Below are positions 1 to 8,304 of a stretch of DNA of 64,000 nucleotides, one piece after another (the first letter of the stretch is position 1; the number at the start of each line of letters is the position of its first letter). The position numbers and the translations under genes are program-made. The stretch lies in contig JAJCXO010000257.1 in assembly GCA_029263395.1 (NCBI GenBank), forward strand, positions 1-64,000, in the 5' to 3' direction. The stretch comes from Acidobacteriota bacterium (GTDB lineage Bacteria; Acidobacteriota; Thermoanaerobaculia; Multivoradales; J023). Under the pieces are notes generated by a model that was not told where the DNA came from, ran no database searches, and saw nothing but the letters and a program-made list of their open reading frames with translations.

Positions 1-1647
1 GTCTTGGGGGGCTGGGGTTCCGTGTGTGGCGCCGGCGGCGCCCCCGGCGCGAGCCATCTGGGCAAAATCGACCTGCGGGAAATCGACTCCGTCACCGGAC
101 AGGCCGAGGGCACCATGGCCATCGCGACACATGCCGTAGCCGGCGTCGTTGAGCACAACCCAAACCGCCGGCGCCTGGTATTGCGCCGCGGTCGAAAGCT
201 CGGAATTCATCAACATCGAGCCGTCGCCGACCACCGCTACCGCTTTTTCGCCGGTGGCGAGGGCTGCACCCACTACACCGGTGGCAGTGTGGCCCATCGA
301 ACCGAACAGCGTGCTGACCCGATAGCGGCCCGGCGCCGGGAAACGCAGGTAGTGGTTGCACCAGGCAAAAGAATTGCCGCACTCGGCCAACACCAAGGCT
401 TCGGTGGCCTTGACGACCCGCCGCTGTAGCGCATTCATCAGCACCCGCGGTCGAACCGGCGCGTGACCCTGCGTCGGTAGCGGCACCGGCTCGTCGCGAC
501 GGATCACGGGAAACGAGGCACGGGCTGGCTTTTCTGGAAAGTGCTCGATGAGGGCTTTGAGAAAATGGCTGATCTCTGCTTGGATACCAATCGTCGGACT
601 CTCCGGGTAGGCGGTTCCTGGAACCTCCGGATCGATGTCGACGTGGATGAAGCCATTCTGCGGCACCAAATCCGTATCCCAGAAAGACGTCGCCTCGCCG
701 AGCTTGGTACCGAGTACCAGCGTGCGCTCGGGGCGTTCGTGGGTCATGAAATCTGCAACCGAGTCGTGGCCGCCGAGGCCGGTAACCCCAACGTAGAGGG
801 GGTGATTCTCCGGCACGATGCCTTTGCCGCGGGGTGAGCACAACACCTTGGCACCCGAACGTTCCGCCAACTCTTGCACCAACGGCGCCGCTTCGGTGGC
901 CCCGAAGCCTGCCCAAATGGCAAACCGGTCTTGCTTGAGCAGCGCGGCGACTTCGACGATGTCTTCTTCCGCCACCGACGGTGCTCTCATACCCAATCGG
1001 AGACTCTCTTGCGACACCTCAAGGCGCTTCGACTGCAGGCCCATCGGCAGGCAGATGTGGGCGACGAAGCCGCCCGGTCGCGACAAACCTTGGCTCAGGC
1101 GACGCAACACTTCGGGCAGCTCCGAGGCTTGCTCCATGCGGACCGCAAAGTCGAAAATCGGGCCCTTGGTATACAGCACGTCTTGCGGCATGGTGTAGGA
1201 GCTGGTCTCTTGGGTCGCCCAGCGGCCGCGTTGTGGAGAGCTCGTGGCGCCGGAGATCAAGACCACCTTGGCACCATCCCAACGCGCCGCCGACATACCG
1301 GTGATCGCATTGAGTACTCCCGGACCGGTGGTAGCAAACACCGCCGTCGGTTGACCGGTAGCAAAATACGCCTCAGCCGCGGCGAAGGCGGCGCCTGTTT
1401 CGTGCCGAAAGTGGTTCAGTTCGATGTCGCTTTCGACCAGTGCATCAAACAGCAGTGCAATCGCACCACCTGAGACACCAAAGGCCCTCTCGACACCAAG
1501 CGCTGAAAGCTGTTGAGCGAACGCCCCGACCAGGGACACCTCACGTCGACTTTCCGGGCTGTGCTCAGGGGCCGGAGCTGTCTGCTCGGCCAGGTTGCCC
1601 ATGGTCGCCATCGACGTCACTTTCCTCTTCTCAGCCAGCTTCAACAT
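1..1647 (-). CDS. Thiamine-diphosphate-dependent enzyme, acetolactate synthase/pyruvate oxidase-like (C-terminus cut by window edge)
   Basis: An open frame of 549 codons runs off the left edge. The ATG at 1647 follows a GAGG ribosome site nine bases upstream. The N-terminal pyrimidine-binding domain carries the FRHETGAAFAAAEAYF segment with the cofactor-activating Glu, followed by TGPGVLNAITG. A central Rossmann-like domain (about residues 200-340) contains AIWAGFGATEAAP and LVLGTKLGEATSFW. The C-terminal ThDP domain has VVGDGSMLMNSELSTAA followed by VVLNDAGYGMCRDG, the usual GDG...N cofactor motif with the final N-N changed to N-D. This layout is that of the acetolactate synthase / benzoylformate decarboxylase / pyruvate oxidase family, which acts on 2-keto acids. 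No small regulatory subunit lies beside it, so a housekeeping IlvB role is not favoured. The substrate is unknown. Confidence 0.85.
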   Translation of the reverse strand, partial: MLKLAEKRKVTSMATMGNLAEQTAPAPEHSPESRREVSLVGAFAQQLSALGVERAFGVSGGAIALLFDALVESDIELNHFRHETGAAFAAAEAYFATGQPTAVFATTGPGVLNAITGMSAARWDGAKVVLISGATSSPQRGRWATQETSSYTMPQDVLYTKGPIFDFAVRMEQASELPEVLRRLSQGLSRPGGFVAHICLPMGLQSKRLEVSQESLRLGMRAPSVAEEDIVEVAALLKQDRFAIWAGFGATEAAPLVQELAERSGAKVLCSPRGKGIVPENHPLYVGVTGLGGHDSVADFMTHERPERTLVLGTKLGEATSFWDTDLVPQNGFIHVDIDPEVPGTAYPESPTIGIQAEISHFLKALIEHFPEKPARASFPVIRRDEPVPLPTQGHAPVRPRVLMNALQRRVVKATEALVLAECGNSFAWCNHYLRFPAPGRYRVSTLFGSMGHTATGVVGAALATGEKAVAVVGDGSMLMNSELSTAAQYQAPAVWVVLNDAGYGMCRDGHGALGLSGDGVDFPQVDFAQMARAGGAAGATHGTPAPQD

Positions 1648-1995
1648 AGTGTCTTGCCTCGCACTGCTTGTCTAAATCGCCTTCACTCAGTTTTCGACCG
1701 AACGGTCGGTAGAGTACGAACTAAACATTACGACGTACATTACGAACCAGGGAATCCGAACACATTACGATGGAAATCAAGGTTTTCGACCACCTGGACG
1801 GTAACGCTACTGTCGCCGCTCGAGTGGGTCGCCTGCCGCGCCCTTGGTGCTTCACCGGTCATGTTCTCGCTCATTGAGGACAAGGATAGGGAGCCAAGAT
1901 TACGATCCCCATGAAGAGATCAAGTTTCTTCTCCGTTTAACTGCACACGCAATGGCTCGCTCGTAGCGAGGCTAGCCCGCTGCTAGGATCACAGG
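1648..1995. promoter_or_regulatory. Divergent intergenic region with TetR-type palindrome
   Basis: This 348-bp gap separates the divergent ThDP enzyme and RibD-like genes and holds no credible ORF. At 1696-1707 lies GACCGAACGGTC, an inverted repeat with GACCG/CGGTC arms and a 2-bp spacer, the form of operator often bound by TetR-family repressors. It sits about 50 bp upstream of the ThDP enzyme start. Three copies of CATTACGA follow at 1726, 1738 and 1763. No TetR gene is present in the window, so the regulator, if real, lies elsewhere. Confidence 0.4.
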
Positions 1996-2790
1996 ATGGG
2001 AATCCCGAGCGCTCAAGACGATATGGCGCCGCATTTGCGCACCGCCGACGATGTCGAGACACTGATCGCGCGTGTCTACGATGCTCCATTGCGGGCTACA
2101 GGATTGATCGAGGCGGTCGAGACCTGGCAAGGAGATCGTGGCCAATACCTGAAGCTCCGCAGTGACCGAGAGACACCCCGTTGCCACCATGGTCGTTTAG
2201 CCTCCAACTTGGCCCGTGCACGTGCCGACGCCATCCTCACCTCGCAGACCGTGCTGCGCCGGCACCCGACTCTCGACCACCGGCTGCAGGGCCCGGGTCG
2301 ATCCGGGGTCGCTCTGACCGAATGGCGGAGTGCCCGGTTGGGAAAGCCAGAACCGCCGGTAACCTTGGTGCTGGCCTCGGGGGACAACCTCGACCTCGAC
2401 CACCCGGTGTTACACCATTGGACACGGCCGGTTGTCTTCACAACCCGCCAGGCCCAGTGGCAGCTCGAGAGCCGGGCGGTCGATCTCGGAGTCGAAGTTG
2501 TGGGGGTCGACGAGCCCACCGTCCACAACGCCGTAGACTTTCTGCGGCGGGCGTTCGGCGCCGCGACTATCGCCCTCGAGTTAGAGGACTCTCGAGCACT
2601 CTACCGCGATCCGGTCATCGTCAACGAAGTGTTACTCACCACTTGTCAAACACCACAGGTTAATCCCGTCGCGGTCGATCCGCCGTTTCTGACCGCCGAA
2701 GAACTTGTGCGGCGTTTCCCGCGTCACGGCAAGCCTTATCGCATCCAGGCAGGGGATGACCCCTGGCGTTTGCAACGGTTCAGACGCTGA
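1996..2790 (+). CDS. RibD C-terminal / dihydrofolate-reductase-like family protein
   Basis: The 264-residue protein resembles the reductase half of RibD, which uses NADPH to reduce a ribosylamino-pyrimidine. Visible family features are SNLARARADAILTSQTVLRRHPTLDHR (RibD consensus: D-A-I-L-V-G-x-x-T-V-R-x-D-x-P-x-L), then PVTLVLASGDNLDLDHPVL and RPVVFTT. No deaminase domain (HAE, PCxxxGxTPPC) is present, so this is a stand-alone reductase-like protein and not full RibD. The rest of the riboflavin pathway is absent nearby. It ends one base before the HDAC-like gene begins, so the two are probably co-transcribed. A diverged reductase with an unknown substrate is as likely as a riboflavin enzyme. 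Confidence 0.65.
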   Translation: MGIPSAQDDMAPHLRTADDVETLIARVYDAPLRATGLIEAVETWQGDRGQYLKLRSDRETPRCHHGRLASNLARARADAILTSQTVLRRHPTLDHRLQGPGRSGVALTEWRSARLGKPEPPVTLVLASGDNLDLDHPVLHHWTRPVVFTTRQAQWQLESRAVDLGVEVVGVDEPTVHNAVDFLRRAFGAATIALELEDSRALYRDPVIVNEVLLTTCQTPQVNPVAVDPPFLTAEELVRRFPRHGKPYRIQAGDDPWRLQRFRR

Positions 2791-2791
2791 C

Positions 2792-4717
2792 ATGACCCGA
2801 CACCCACGACATCCGGCCTCGACCACTGCTTCCCATCAAGGTCAGCAACGGCAACCTCATGTACGGCGCCCCACCCTCGGGCGACCTACCCTGCGGCGCT
2901 CCTATCGCCGATTCTGGCGACTCTTGAGACGCCCGGCGTTTCGTTTGGTCTACCACGAGAAATACAACGCCTCCTTCCCAGAAATCCCCAACGATCCCTT
3001 GCGGGGCGAACGTATCCTGGTGTTTCTAGCTTCTGAAGGCCTGGTCTTACGGCGCTGCGTCAATCGTCCCGAACCGGTCTGGCTCAAGACGCTCGAACAG
3101 GTCCACACCACGGATTACCTCGACGCTATCCATCACACCACCACCTTGACCTCGATCATGGGTAGCGAAGTCACCAGCGATCAAGTCGATCGCATGATCG
3201 ACTTCCAGCGTCTGCAGACCGGCGGCACCTTGATGGCCACCCGGCGCGCTCGCAAATTCGGCATCGGCGTCAACCTGGGCGGCGGTTTTCATCACGCCAC
3301 CACCGACCAGGGCGGTGGTTACTGCATCTTCAACGACATCGCGGTGGCGATTGCCGACGAGCGTCGTAAGGGTTTCAACGGTCCGGTGTTGGTCGTCGAT
3401 CTGGATCTGCACGACGGTGACGGTACCCGCGACATCTTCCGCCGAGACCCCAGCGTCTTTACCTTCTCGATCCACGCTCGACACTGGGGCCCAACCGAGG
3501 CAGTGAGCTCGACCTCGATTGAGCTCGGTAGCAAAGTGGAGGACGTTCTTTATCTCGACACAATCCGCCAACATCTGCCGGCGGTGGTCCGTGAGGTCGA
3601 GCCCCAATTGGTGTTTTATGTCGCCGGCTGCGATCCAGCTCACGACGACCAGCTGGGCGACTGGAAGATCTCGTCAGCGGCGATGCTGGAGCGCGACCGG
3701 TTAGTCATGCGCCAAGTGCGCCACGGTCGACGCCGAACACCGACCGTGATCCTGCTGGCGGGCGGCTATAGCGCAGCCACCTGGCGTTATACCGCTCGCT
3801 TCTTGAGCGACATCCGCCGACCCGGGCGACCGATCGAGCCTCCCTCGACCGAAGAGATCACCCTCAAACGTTACCGCTACCTCTTCCGTCATCTCGATCC
3901 AGCGGAGCTCAGCGGCGCGGGGCCTGACGACAACTTTGGCCTCACCGAAGACGACCTCTACCTTCCGGGCTGGGGCGCCACGCCGGAAACCCGCTTTTTG
4001 GGATTCTTCACCAAACACGGCATCGAGCTGCTGTTCGAGCGTAGCGGCTTCTTGGACCGGCTGCGGGGTCTCGGTTTCTCGCATCCAACCATCGTCCTCC
4101 AGATCGAAGACCCCAATGATCAGACCTTGCGGATCTTTGGCGGACCTGATCGAACCGAGCTTTTGGTCGAGCTGCGTCTGCGCCGCGATCGTCGCACTCT
4201 GAGTGGTCTCGAGCTGCTCTCGATCGAGTGGCTACTGCTGCAGAATCCCCGGGCGCACTTCGCGGCAGTGCCTGATGATGCCAACCCCGAGACGGAGGAC
4301 CGTCAATACCCCAGCCGACCGCAGTTGCCCGGACAGGACCACCCCGGACTTGGCATGCTCAACGATATCGCGGCGATGCTGCAGGTCATCTGTGAGCAGA
4401 TTCGTCTCGACGGTATTGTTTTTATCCCCTCGCAGTTCCACGTTGCCGCCTACGGGCATGGTTATCTGACGTTTGTCGGGGCCGCAGCACGCGCCCGCTT
4501 CGCCGCCTTGCTCGAGCTGTTCCAACACACCCCCCTACCCGAAGCGACACGCCTGGTCGCCGAAGGCGGTGTCGTTGACGACACCACCGGCGAAGTCTTC
4601 AAATGGCAGCCCACACCCATGGTCCTGGCCATCAGCGAAAAACTCGAACAACGCCTGCGAGACGACGACAGCATCTCGATTCCGACGTTTCGCTTTCGGC
4701 TGCGCGATACCGTCTGA
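2792..4717 (+). CDS. Histone deacetylase-family (acetoin utilization / acetylpolyamine hydrolase-like) protein with long C-terminal extension
   Basis: The 641-residue protein starts at the ATG one base after the RibD-like stop; the upstream extension of the frame would overlap that gene. Residues about 45-400 form an HDAC-type arginase-fold hydrolase. The tandem His are H167/H168 in GGGFHHATTD. Zinc ligands are D205 and H207 in DLDLHDGDG and D281 in CDPAHDD. The transition-state Tyr is Y326 in LAGGYS. Position 208 is Asp where most relatives have a second His. Bacterial members hydrolyse acetyl-lysine, acetylpolyamines or similar amides. They are usually 300-380 residues, so the last roughly 250 residues (from about 400) are additional and contain no domain I recognise. 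Catalysis is likely; the substrate is unknown. Confidence 0.85.
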   Translation: MTRHPRHPASTTASHQGQQRQPHVRRPTLGRPTLRRSYRRFWRLLRRPAFRLVYHEKYNASFPEIPNDPLRGERILVFLASEGLVLRRCVNRPEPVWLKTLEQVHTTDYLDAIHHTTTLTSIMGSEVTSDQVDRMIDFQRLQTGGTLMATRRARKFGIGVNLGGGFHHATTDQGGGYCIFNDIAVAIADERRKGFNGPVLVVDLDLHDGDGTRDIFRRDPSVFTFSIHARHWGPTEAVSSTSIELGSKVEDVLYLDTIRQHLPAVVREVEPQLVFYVAGCDPAHDDQLGDWKISSAAMLERDRLVMRQVRHGRRRTPTVILLAGGYSAATWRYTARFLSDIRRPGRPIEPPSTEEITLKRYRYLFRHLDPAELSGAGPDDNFGLTEDDLYLPGWGATPETRFLGFFTKHGIELLFERSGFLDRLRGLGFSHPTIVLQIEDPNDQTLRIFGGPDRTELLVELRLRRDRRTLSGLELLSIEWLLLQNPRAHFAAVPDDANPETEDRQYPSRPQLPGQDHPGLGMLNDIAAMLQVICEQIRLDGIVFIPSQFHVAAYGHGYLTFVGAAARARFAALLELFQHTPLPEATRLVAEGGVVDDTTGEVFKWQPTPMVLAISEKLEQRLRDDDSISIPTFRFRLRDTV

Positions 4718-4761
4718 GCCGGAATTCTTCTAGCCGGAATTCTTCTGAGACGGAATTCGCC
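4717..4761. repeat. Three 15-bp tandem repeats at the 3' end of the HDAC-like gene
   Basis: AGCCGGAATTCTTCT occurs at 4717-4731 and 4732-4746, with a third diverged copy to 4761. The copies begin inside the stop codon of the HDAC-like gene. TCTGAG (4744-4749) and CTCAGA (4761-4766) could form a weak hairpin between the two convergent genes. Confidence 0.7.
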
Positions 4762-4789
4762 TCAGACTGAACTCTGTCTCAGACCACCT

Positions 4790-5863
4790 TCAGCTCTCGA
4801 AACGTACACTGAGGTTGCGGTAGACCGGCACCGCCGCACCATGACGGGTTGCCGGTGCAAATCGCCAACGCCGCATCGCCTCGACAGCCGCATCGGTCAT
4901 GCCATAGGGCAACCCACGCAAGACATTGATGTCCGAAACCTTCCCTTCCTCGTCGATGATCGCCCGCACCAGCACGTCGCCGGTAATGCCTTGGGCCCAG
5001 GCAGCATCTGGATACTTGGGCAGCGGAGCGACCAATCGACGGGGCGGTTTGACAGCCCCCCCAACCTCGTACGGTCCTTGTTCGATGGCCGGTGAGGCAC
5101 TTGCCTCCGACAGGGCGGAGGCAGGAGAAGGAGGCTTCACGGATCGAGCTGCCGGCGGCCCAGCCAGCCTTTGACCGGACCTAGCGCTCGAACTCCGAAT
5201 CGACTCAGACCCAAGCGACGTGGCGGTCAGCGGAACAGACATCTCGGTTGTCGCCATCGCCGCCAAGTCTTGAACGCCAACCAGCTCAACACCAACCAGC
5301 TCAACGCCAACCAGCTCGTCACCCACTGGCACCGCAGCCTCAGCCAACACTTCCTGATTCGCAATGGCATCGGTGGGTCGACCGCCGGTAGCCACCGGGG
5401 GTCTCGAGACACTGTCGGCAACCCTGGTCTGGGCATCCGCCACTTCTGGAACAACTACCAACTTTGGAACAGCTACCGACTCTGGGACAACTATCGCCTC
5501 TGGGACAACTTCCGCCACTGGGACGACCACCGGCTCTTGGACGACCGCCGCTTCTGGGACGACCACCGGCTCTGGGGCGACCACCAGCTCTGGGACGGGC
5601 ACCGTCTCTGGGATGCCCACCGCCGCACGCCCCACCACCTCCGGCTCCGGCGTCGAGGTCCACCCCCGAATGATGTCCGGGCGCGAAGCGATCACCAGGC
5701 AGCCGACCCCGGCCAACCCGACGAACATCAGTAGCCATGGGGTCAACGATCGGCGCCGAGGTTCTGGCTCGGCTGGCCGGCCGGCCTCGGGAGCAAGATC
5801 TGGATACTTGGCCTTGAGCAGATCGAAGTAGCTACCGTGAAGTGACGCGCTGGAAGATTTCAT
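4790..5863 (-). CDS. TonB-family energy transducer with repeat-rich periplasmic linker
   Basis: The 357-residue protein has a short cytoplasmic N-terminus, one membrane segment (about residues 41-60, TPWLLMFVGLAGVGCLVIAS), a long Val/Pro/Glu linker and a C-terminal TonB domain (about residues 275-357). The last contains KYPDAAWAQGITGDVLVRA, GKVSDINVLRG and AVEAMRRWRFAPA. Such proteins pass proton-motive energy from ExbBD to outer-membrane receptors. Residues 81-140 are ten six-residue repeats of the form xVVVPE (18-bp units at 5444-5623), and a second short repeat spells ELVGV three times (15-bp units near 5273-5322). Rigid Pro/Glu linkers are typical of TonB, but this one has clearly grown by slippage. 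No exbB, exbD or receptor gene is nearby. It is convergent with the HDAC-like gene. Confidence 0.85.
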   Translation of the reverse strand: MKSSSASLHGSYFDLLKAKYPDLAPEAGRPAEPEPRRRSLTPWLLMFVGLAGVGCLVIASRPDIIRGWTSTPEPEVVGRAAVGIPETVPVPELVVAPEPVVVPEAAVVQEPVVVPVAEVVPEAIVVPESVAVPKLVVVPEVADAQTRVADSVSRPPVATGGRPTDAIANQEVLAEAAVPVGDELVGVELVGVELVGVQDLAAMATTEMSVPLTATSLGSESIRSSSARSGQRLAGPPAARSVKPPSPASALSEASASPAIEQGPYEVGGAVKPPRRLVAPLPKYPDAAWAQGITGDVLVRAIIDEEGKVSDINVLRGLPYGMTDAAVEAMRRWRFAPATRHGAAVPVYRNLSVRFES

Positions 5864-6028
5864 GATGTAGACCTTTCAACCGATATCCGAAGCCGAAGTT
5901 GCAACCACGACCACGGTGGGCTGATGGTGCAAATATCGAACCAGCTATATCTCCGGGTTTCCTGGCGGATTCATGCCGGAATCAGCTGTACGACGTCCAC
6001 CGACGGGGACACGCCCGTCATCCCTCAT

Positions 6029-6104
6029 CTTGTGGCGCTCCGACACTCGTCTTGTGGCGCCGCGGCGCGCATCTTGTGGCGCCCCGGCGCTCGTCTTGTG
6101 GCAA
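6029..6104. repeat. 22-bp tandem repeat, four copies, upstream of hydrolase
   Basis: CTTGTGGCG recurs at 6029, 6051, 6073 and 6095, an exact 22-bp period. The unit reads roughly CTTGTGGCGCCCCGGCGCTCGT on average. The array ends 12 bp before the hydrolase ATG (6117), inside the divergent promoter region shared with the TonB gene, so copy number could alter expression. The 5864-6028 part of this gap shows nothing else that I can support. Confidence 0.75.
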
Positions 6105-6116
6105 ACTCGACCCGTC

Positions 6117-7172
6117 ATGCACTCTTCAGCAACCCGAGACTCTGCGGTCGAGTCGGCAATCGAAACCTTCGCTCGGGGCTACTGCAACCCCAGCGAAGGC
6201 AGGCGGCTCGTACCTTTGCCGGCTTTCGACGGAGCTCCTGAAGGCCAAGTCATCGCCGTTCGATGTGACAACTTCCGATCCGAACCCGGCAACTGGCCCA
6301 AGATCATCCACCATGGAACGCCAACGGATCGCGCCATCGTCCTGACCCATGGCTTCAAAGATTCCCCCGCCTTTCAGCACGACATTGCCACCCGCTTTGC
6401 AGCGCGAGGATTCAGCGTGGTCTTACCTCTGCTCCCAGCCCATGGCCGGCAAGACCCGGTTGCAGCGATGCGCCGGGCGGACTATCGGGCGTGGCGGGCG
6501 ACGGTCCGCCAGGCGGTAGACGTCGCGGGAATGCTGGGAAACGAGGTCTCGATCGGCGGGTTATCGACCGGTGGCCTGCTAGCCCTCGACGTATACCTCC
6601 GGAACAACCTCCGGAACAACCTTCGGCAGCTCGAAGAAACCCCAACTTCGAACATTACCGGCAAAGTTTTCCTGTTCTCAGCCGCCCTGGGACTCACGAC
6701 CATCCAACGCTGGGTATTGTCGACCCCCATCTTGCCCCGCTGGCGGGACCGCTGGAAGGCGCGGTCAGCCAATCGTGGCATCGGTGGCAGTCCCCACAAA
6801 TACTCACGATCGTTTTTGACCGGCGCTCGTCAAGTGCATCGCATCCTCGAAACCTTGGGAGACCGAGGTCTGCCGCCGCACCAACTTCTCACCCAAATCG
6901 CGGCTGACGAGCGCCACCACAACCGAATTTTCATCGCCCACTCCGAAGCCGACACCACCATCCGTTTCGACGCGGTCAAGCCGCTGGTGCGGCCGGACGA
7001 TCCTGGCCAGCACCACATCCTGGCCGCAGCTAAAGCGGTCCGCCACGCTGAATTAGTGTTGGCCCACGACCAGAGCTACCAACCACTGTGGCCAGACGAG
7101 CCGCCGCCAGCGCGGGCCAACCCGGAGTTCGAACCGATGATGGCCAAGGCGCTGGCGTTTCTAGATCGTTGA
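6117..7172 (+). CDS. Alpha/beta hydrolase (serine aminopeptidase S33 / lysophospholipase-like)
   Basis: The start chosen is the ATG at 6117, because the longer frame upstream only translates the 22-bp repeats. The 351-residue protein shows a strand-turn LTHGFKDSP (oxyanion region, residues 77-84). It also has GLLS-type elbow GGLSTGG with nucleophile S150, then HSEADTTI supplying the likely acid and AHDQSYQPLW a candidate His. A GTDR-like core places it with monoacylglycerol lipase/esterase-type hydrolases acting on acyl esters in the cytoplasm. Residues near 160-175 contain a duplicated RNNL segment, another sign of small-repeat expansion. The upstream neighbour is divergent, so it is probably monocistronic. 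The substrate cannot be inferred. Confidence 0.75.
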   Translation: MHSSATRDSAVESAIETFARGYCNPSEGRRLVPLPAFDGAPEGQVIAVRCDNFRSEPGNWPKIIHHGTPTDRAIVLTHGFKDSPAFQHDIATRFAARGFSVVLPLLPAHGRQDPVAAMRRADYRAWRATVRQAVDVAGMLGNEVSIGGLSTGGLLALDVYLRNNLRNNLRQLEETPTSNITGKVFLFSAALGLTTIQRWVLSTPILPRWRDRWKARSANRGIGGSPHKYSRSFLTGARQVHRILETLGDRGLPPHQLLTQIAADERHHNRIFIAHSEADTTIRFDAVKPLVRPDDPGQHHILAAAKAVRHAELVLAHDQSYQPLWPDEPPPARANPEFEPMMAKALAFLDR

Positions 7173-7283
7173 GCTGCTTAGATCGTTGAACCCGCACGAG
7201 GGGTTGAAAACCCCTCGCTCAGCCATAACGTCCCTGACGGGACGAAGACAAGAGAGGTTGGTATTAATCTTGTTCCTTGGAAT
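7173..7283. other. 3' region of hydrolase
   Basis: The gap contains AACCCGCACGAGGGGTTGAAAACCCCTCGC near 7188-7217. GAGGGGTT/AACCCCTC can pair as an 8-bp stem (7198-7205 with 7209-7216). It may act as a terminator although no T-run follows. The dispersed 200-bp repeat begins at 7284. Confidence 0.35.
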
Positions 7284-7483
7284 AAACCCGTTTTTCGCCT
7301 CCCAGGGAGCCCCTGTGGAGCGAGCACGCGGCGAGTATGTATGAGCAAGAGAACAGACCCTAGCTCTCCAAACTGTTGTAACCAATAGGGTGGGCGGACA
7401 CTAGGGCGCCGAGGCGAGTTACGCAGCTGCGCGCGCAGTCCACAGGGGGCGACCGGACTACCGGCGTGCTTGGACTGGATCTA
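7284..7483. repeat. Dispersed 200-bp repeat, copy A
   Basis: This segment is about 85% identical to 29127-29327. Shared blocks include CGCCTCCCAGGGA, CCCCTGTGGAGCGAGCACGC, GCGAGTATGTATGAGCAAGAG, TAACCAATAGG and GCGCAGTCCACA. Near its left end CTCCCAGGG can pair with CCCTG(T)GGAG. It fills the gap between the convergent hydrolase and SDR genes and stops two bases before the SDR stop codon. The second copy has the same kind of location. Confidence 0.9.
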
Positions 7484-7484
7484 C

Positions 7485-8231
7485 CTAAGACGGCGCCATG
7501 CCAGCGATGCGTTTGGCGGTTGCCTTGGCGTTCTGCTGCAGCCCGGCGCTGATTTGCGCCGCCATCGCATCTGGAAATACATCCTGCGTGCCGTCACCCA
7601 CCGCTGCCAACGCCGCTTCGGCCACCGCCGACGGTGGCGCCTTGGGCATTTCGACGTCCTCCGCCATGTCGGTGTCGATCGGTCCCGGATACACGCCCAC
7701 CACCTCTGTCCCCTGGCCCGCCAGGTCAGCTCGCAACCCTTGGGTCATGGAGTGTGCCGCGGCCTTTGATGCGCTGTAGGAACCAATCATCGGAAAATTC
7801 ACCAGGCCCGAGATCGACAACACGTTGACGATTGCACCGCCGTCATTAGCTCCGAGCACTGGCGCAAAAGCCCGGGCCATCGCCAACGTACCGAAGTAGT
7901 TGGTGTCCATCTCCGCCCGTGCACCCTCCAACGATTCGGCTTTGGTCAGGCTACCGCCTCGGGCGATACCAGCATTGTTGACCAACAGGTTGACGTCGCC
8001 CGCCTGCTCAACGGCAGCAGCAATCTGCGCATCATCGGTGATGTCGAGCGCAATCGGCACCAGCCGATCCGGGTCACTCGCCACCATTTCCTCGACCGAC
8101 GAGGTCTTGCGCGCTGCGCAATAGATTCGTCGCGCCCCAGCTTTCTGCAACGCTTCGACAAACGCCCGTCCGATGCCACGGTTCGATCCGGTCACGAGGG
8201 CCGTGCAGCCTGAAACATCCATATCCGCCAT
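7485..8231 (-). CDS. Short-chain dehydrogenase/reductase (SDR)
   Basis: The 248-residue protein is a classical SDR. The cofactor motif TGSNRGIG is at residues 14-21, NNAG at 85-88 and the structural N111 in DTNYFG. The active site is S139/S141 with Y152 and K156 in SYSASKAAAH. It would catalyse NAD(P)-linked oxidation or reduction of an alcohol/ketone in the cytoplasm. It lies 73 bp downstream of the TRAP dctP gene on the same strand and may belong to that operon, converting the imported acid; this is inference. The end is marked by TAG at 7485-7487. Confidence 0.85.
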   Translation of the reverse strand: MADMDVSGCTALVTGSNRGIGRAFVEALQKAGARRIYCAARKTSSVEEMVASDPDRLVPIALDITDDAQIAAAVEQAGDVNLLVNNAGIARGGSLTKAESLEGARAEMDTNYFGTLAMARAFAPVLGANDGGAIVNVLSISGLVNFPMIGSYSASKAAAHSMTQGLRADLAGQGTEVVGVYPGPIDTDMAEDVEMPKAPPSAVAEAALAAVGDGTQDVFPDAMAAQISAGLQQNAKATAKRIAGMAPS

Positions 8232-8304
8232 CCTTTCGTGGAATTGAGAGCAACGAGATCAACGTCGGCAGTTTATACGTCTACCAGCGCTCAACCGATG
8301 CGAT

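Noticed and set aside
2705-2791. Longer start for the HDAC-like gene
   Set aside because: It would overlap the RibD-like gene by 86 bp; the ATG at 2792 follows that stop directly.
5171-5734. Plus-strand frame with repeated LWDNYR-type peptides
   Set aside because: It is the opposite strand of the TonB linker repeats. The minus-strand reading has a complete domain structure.
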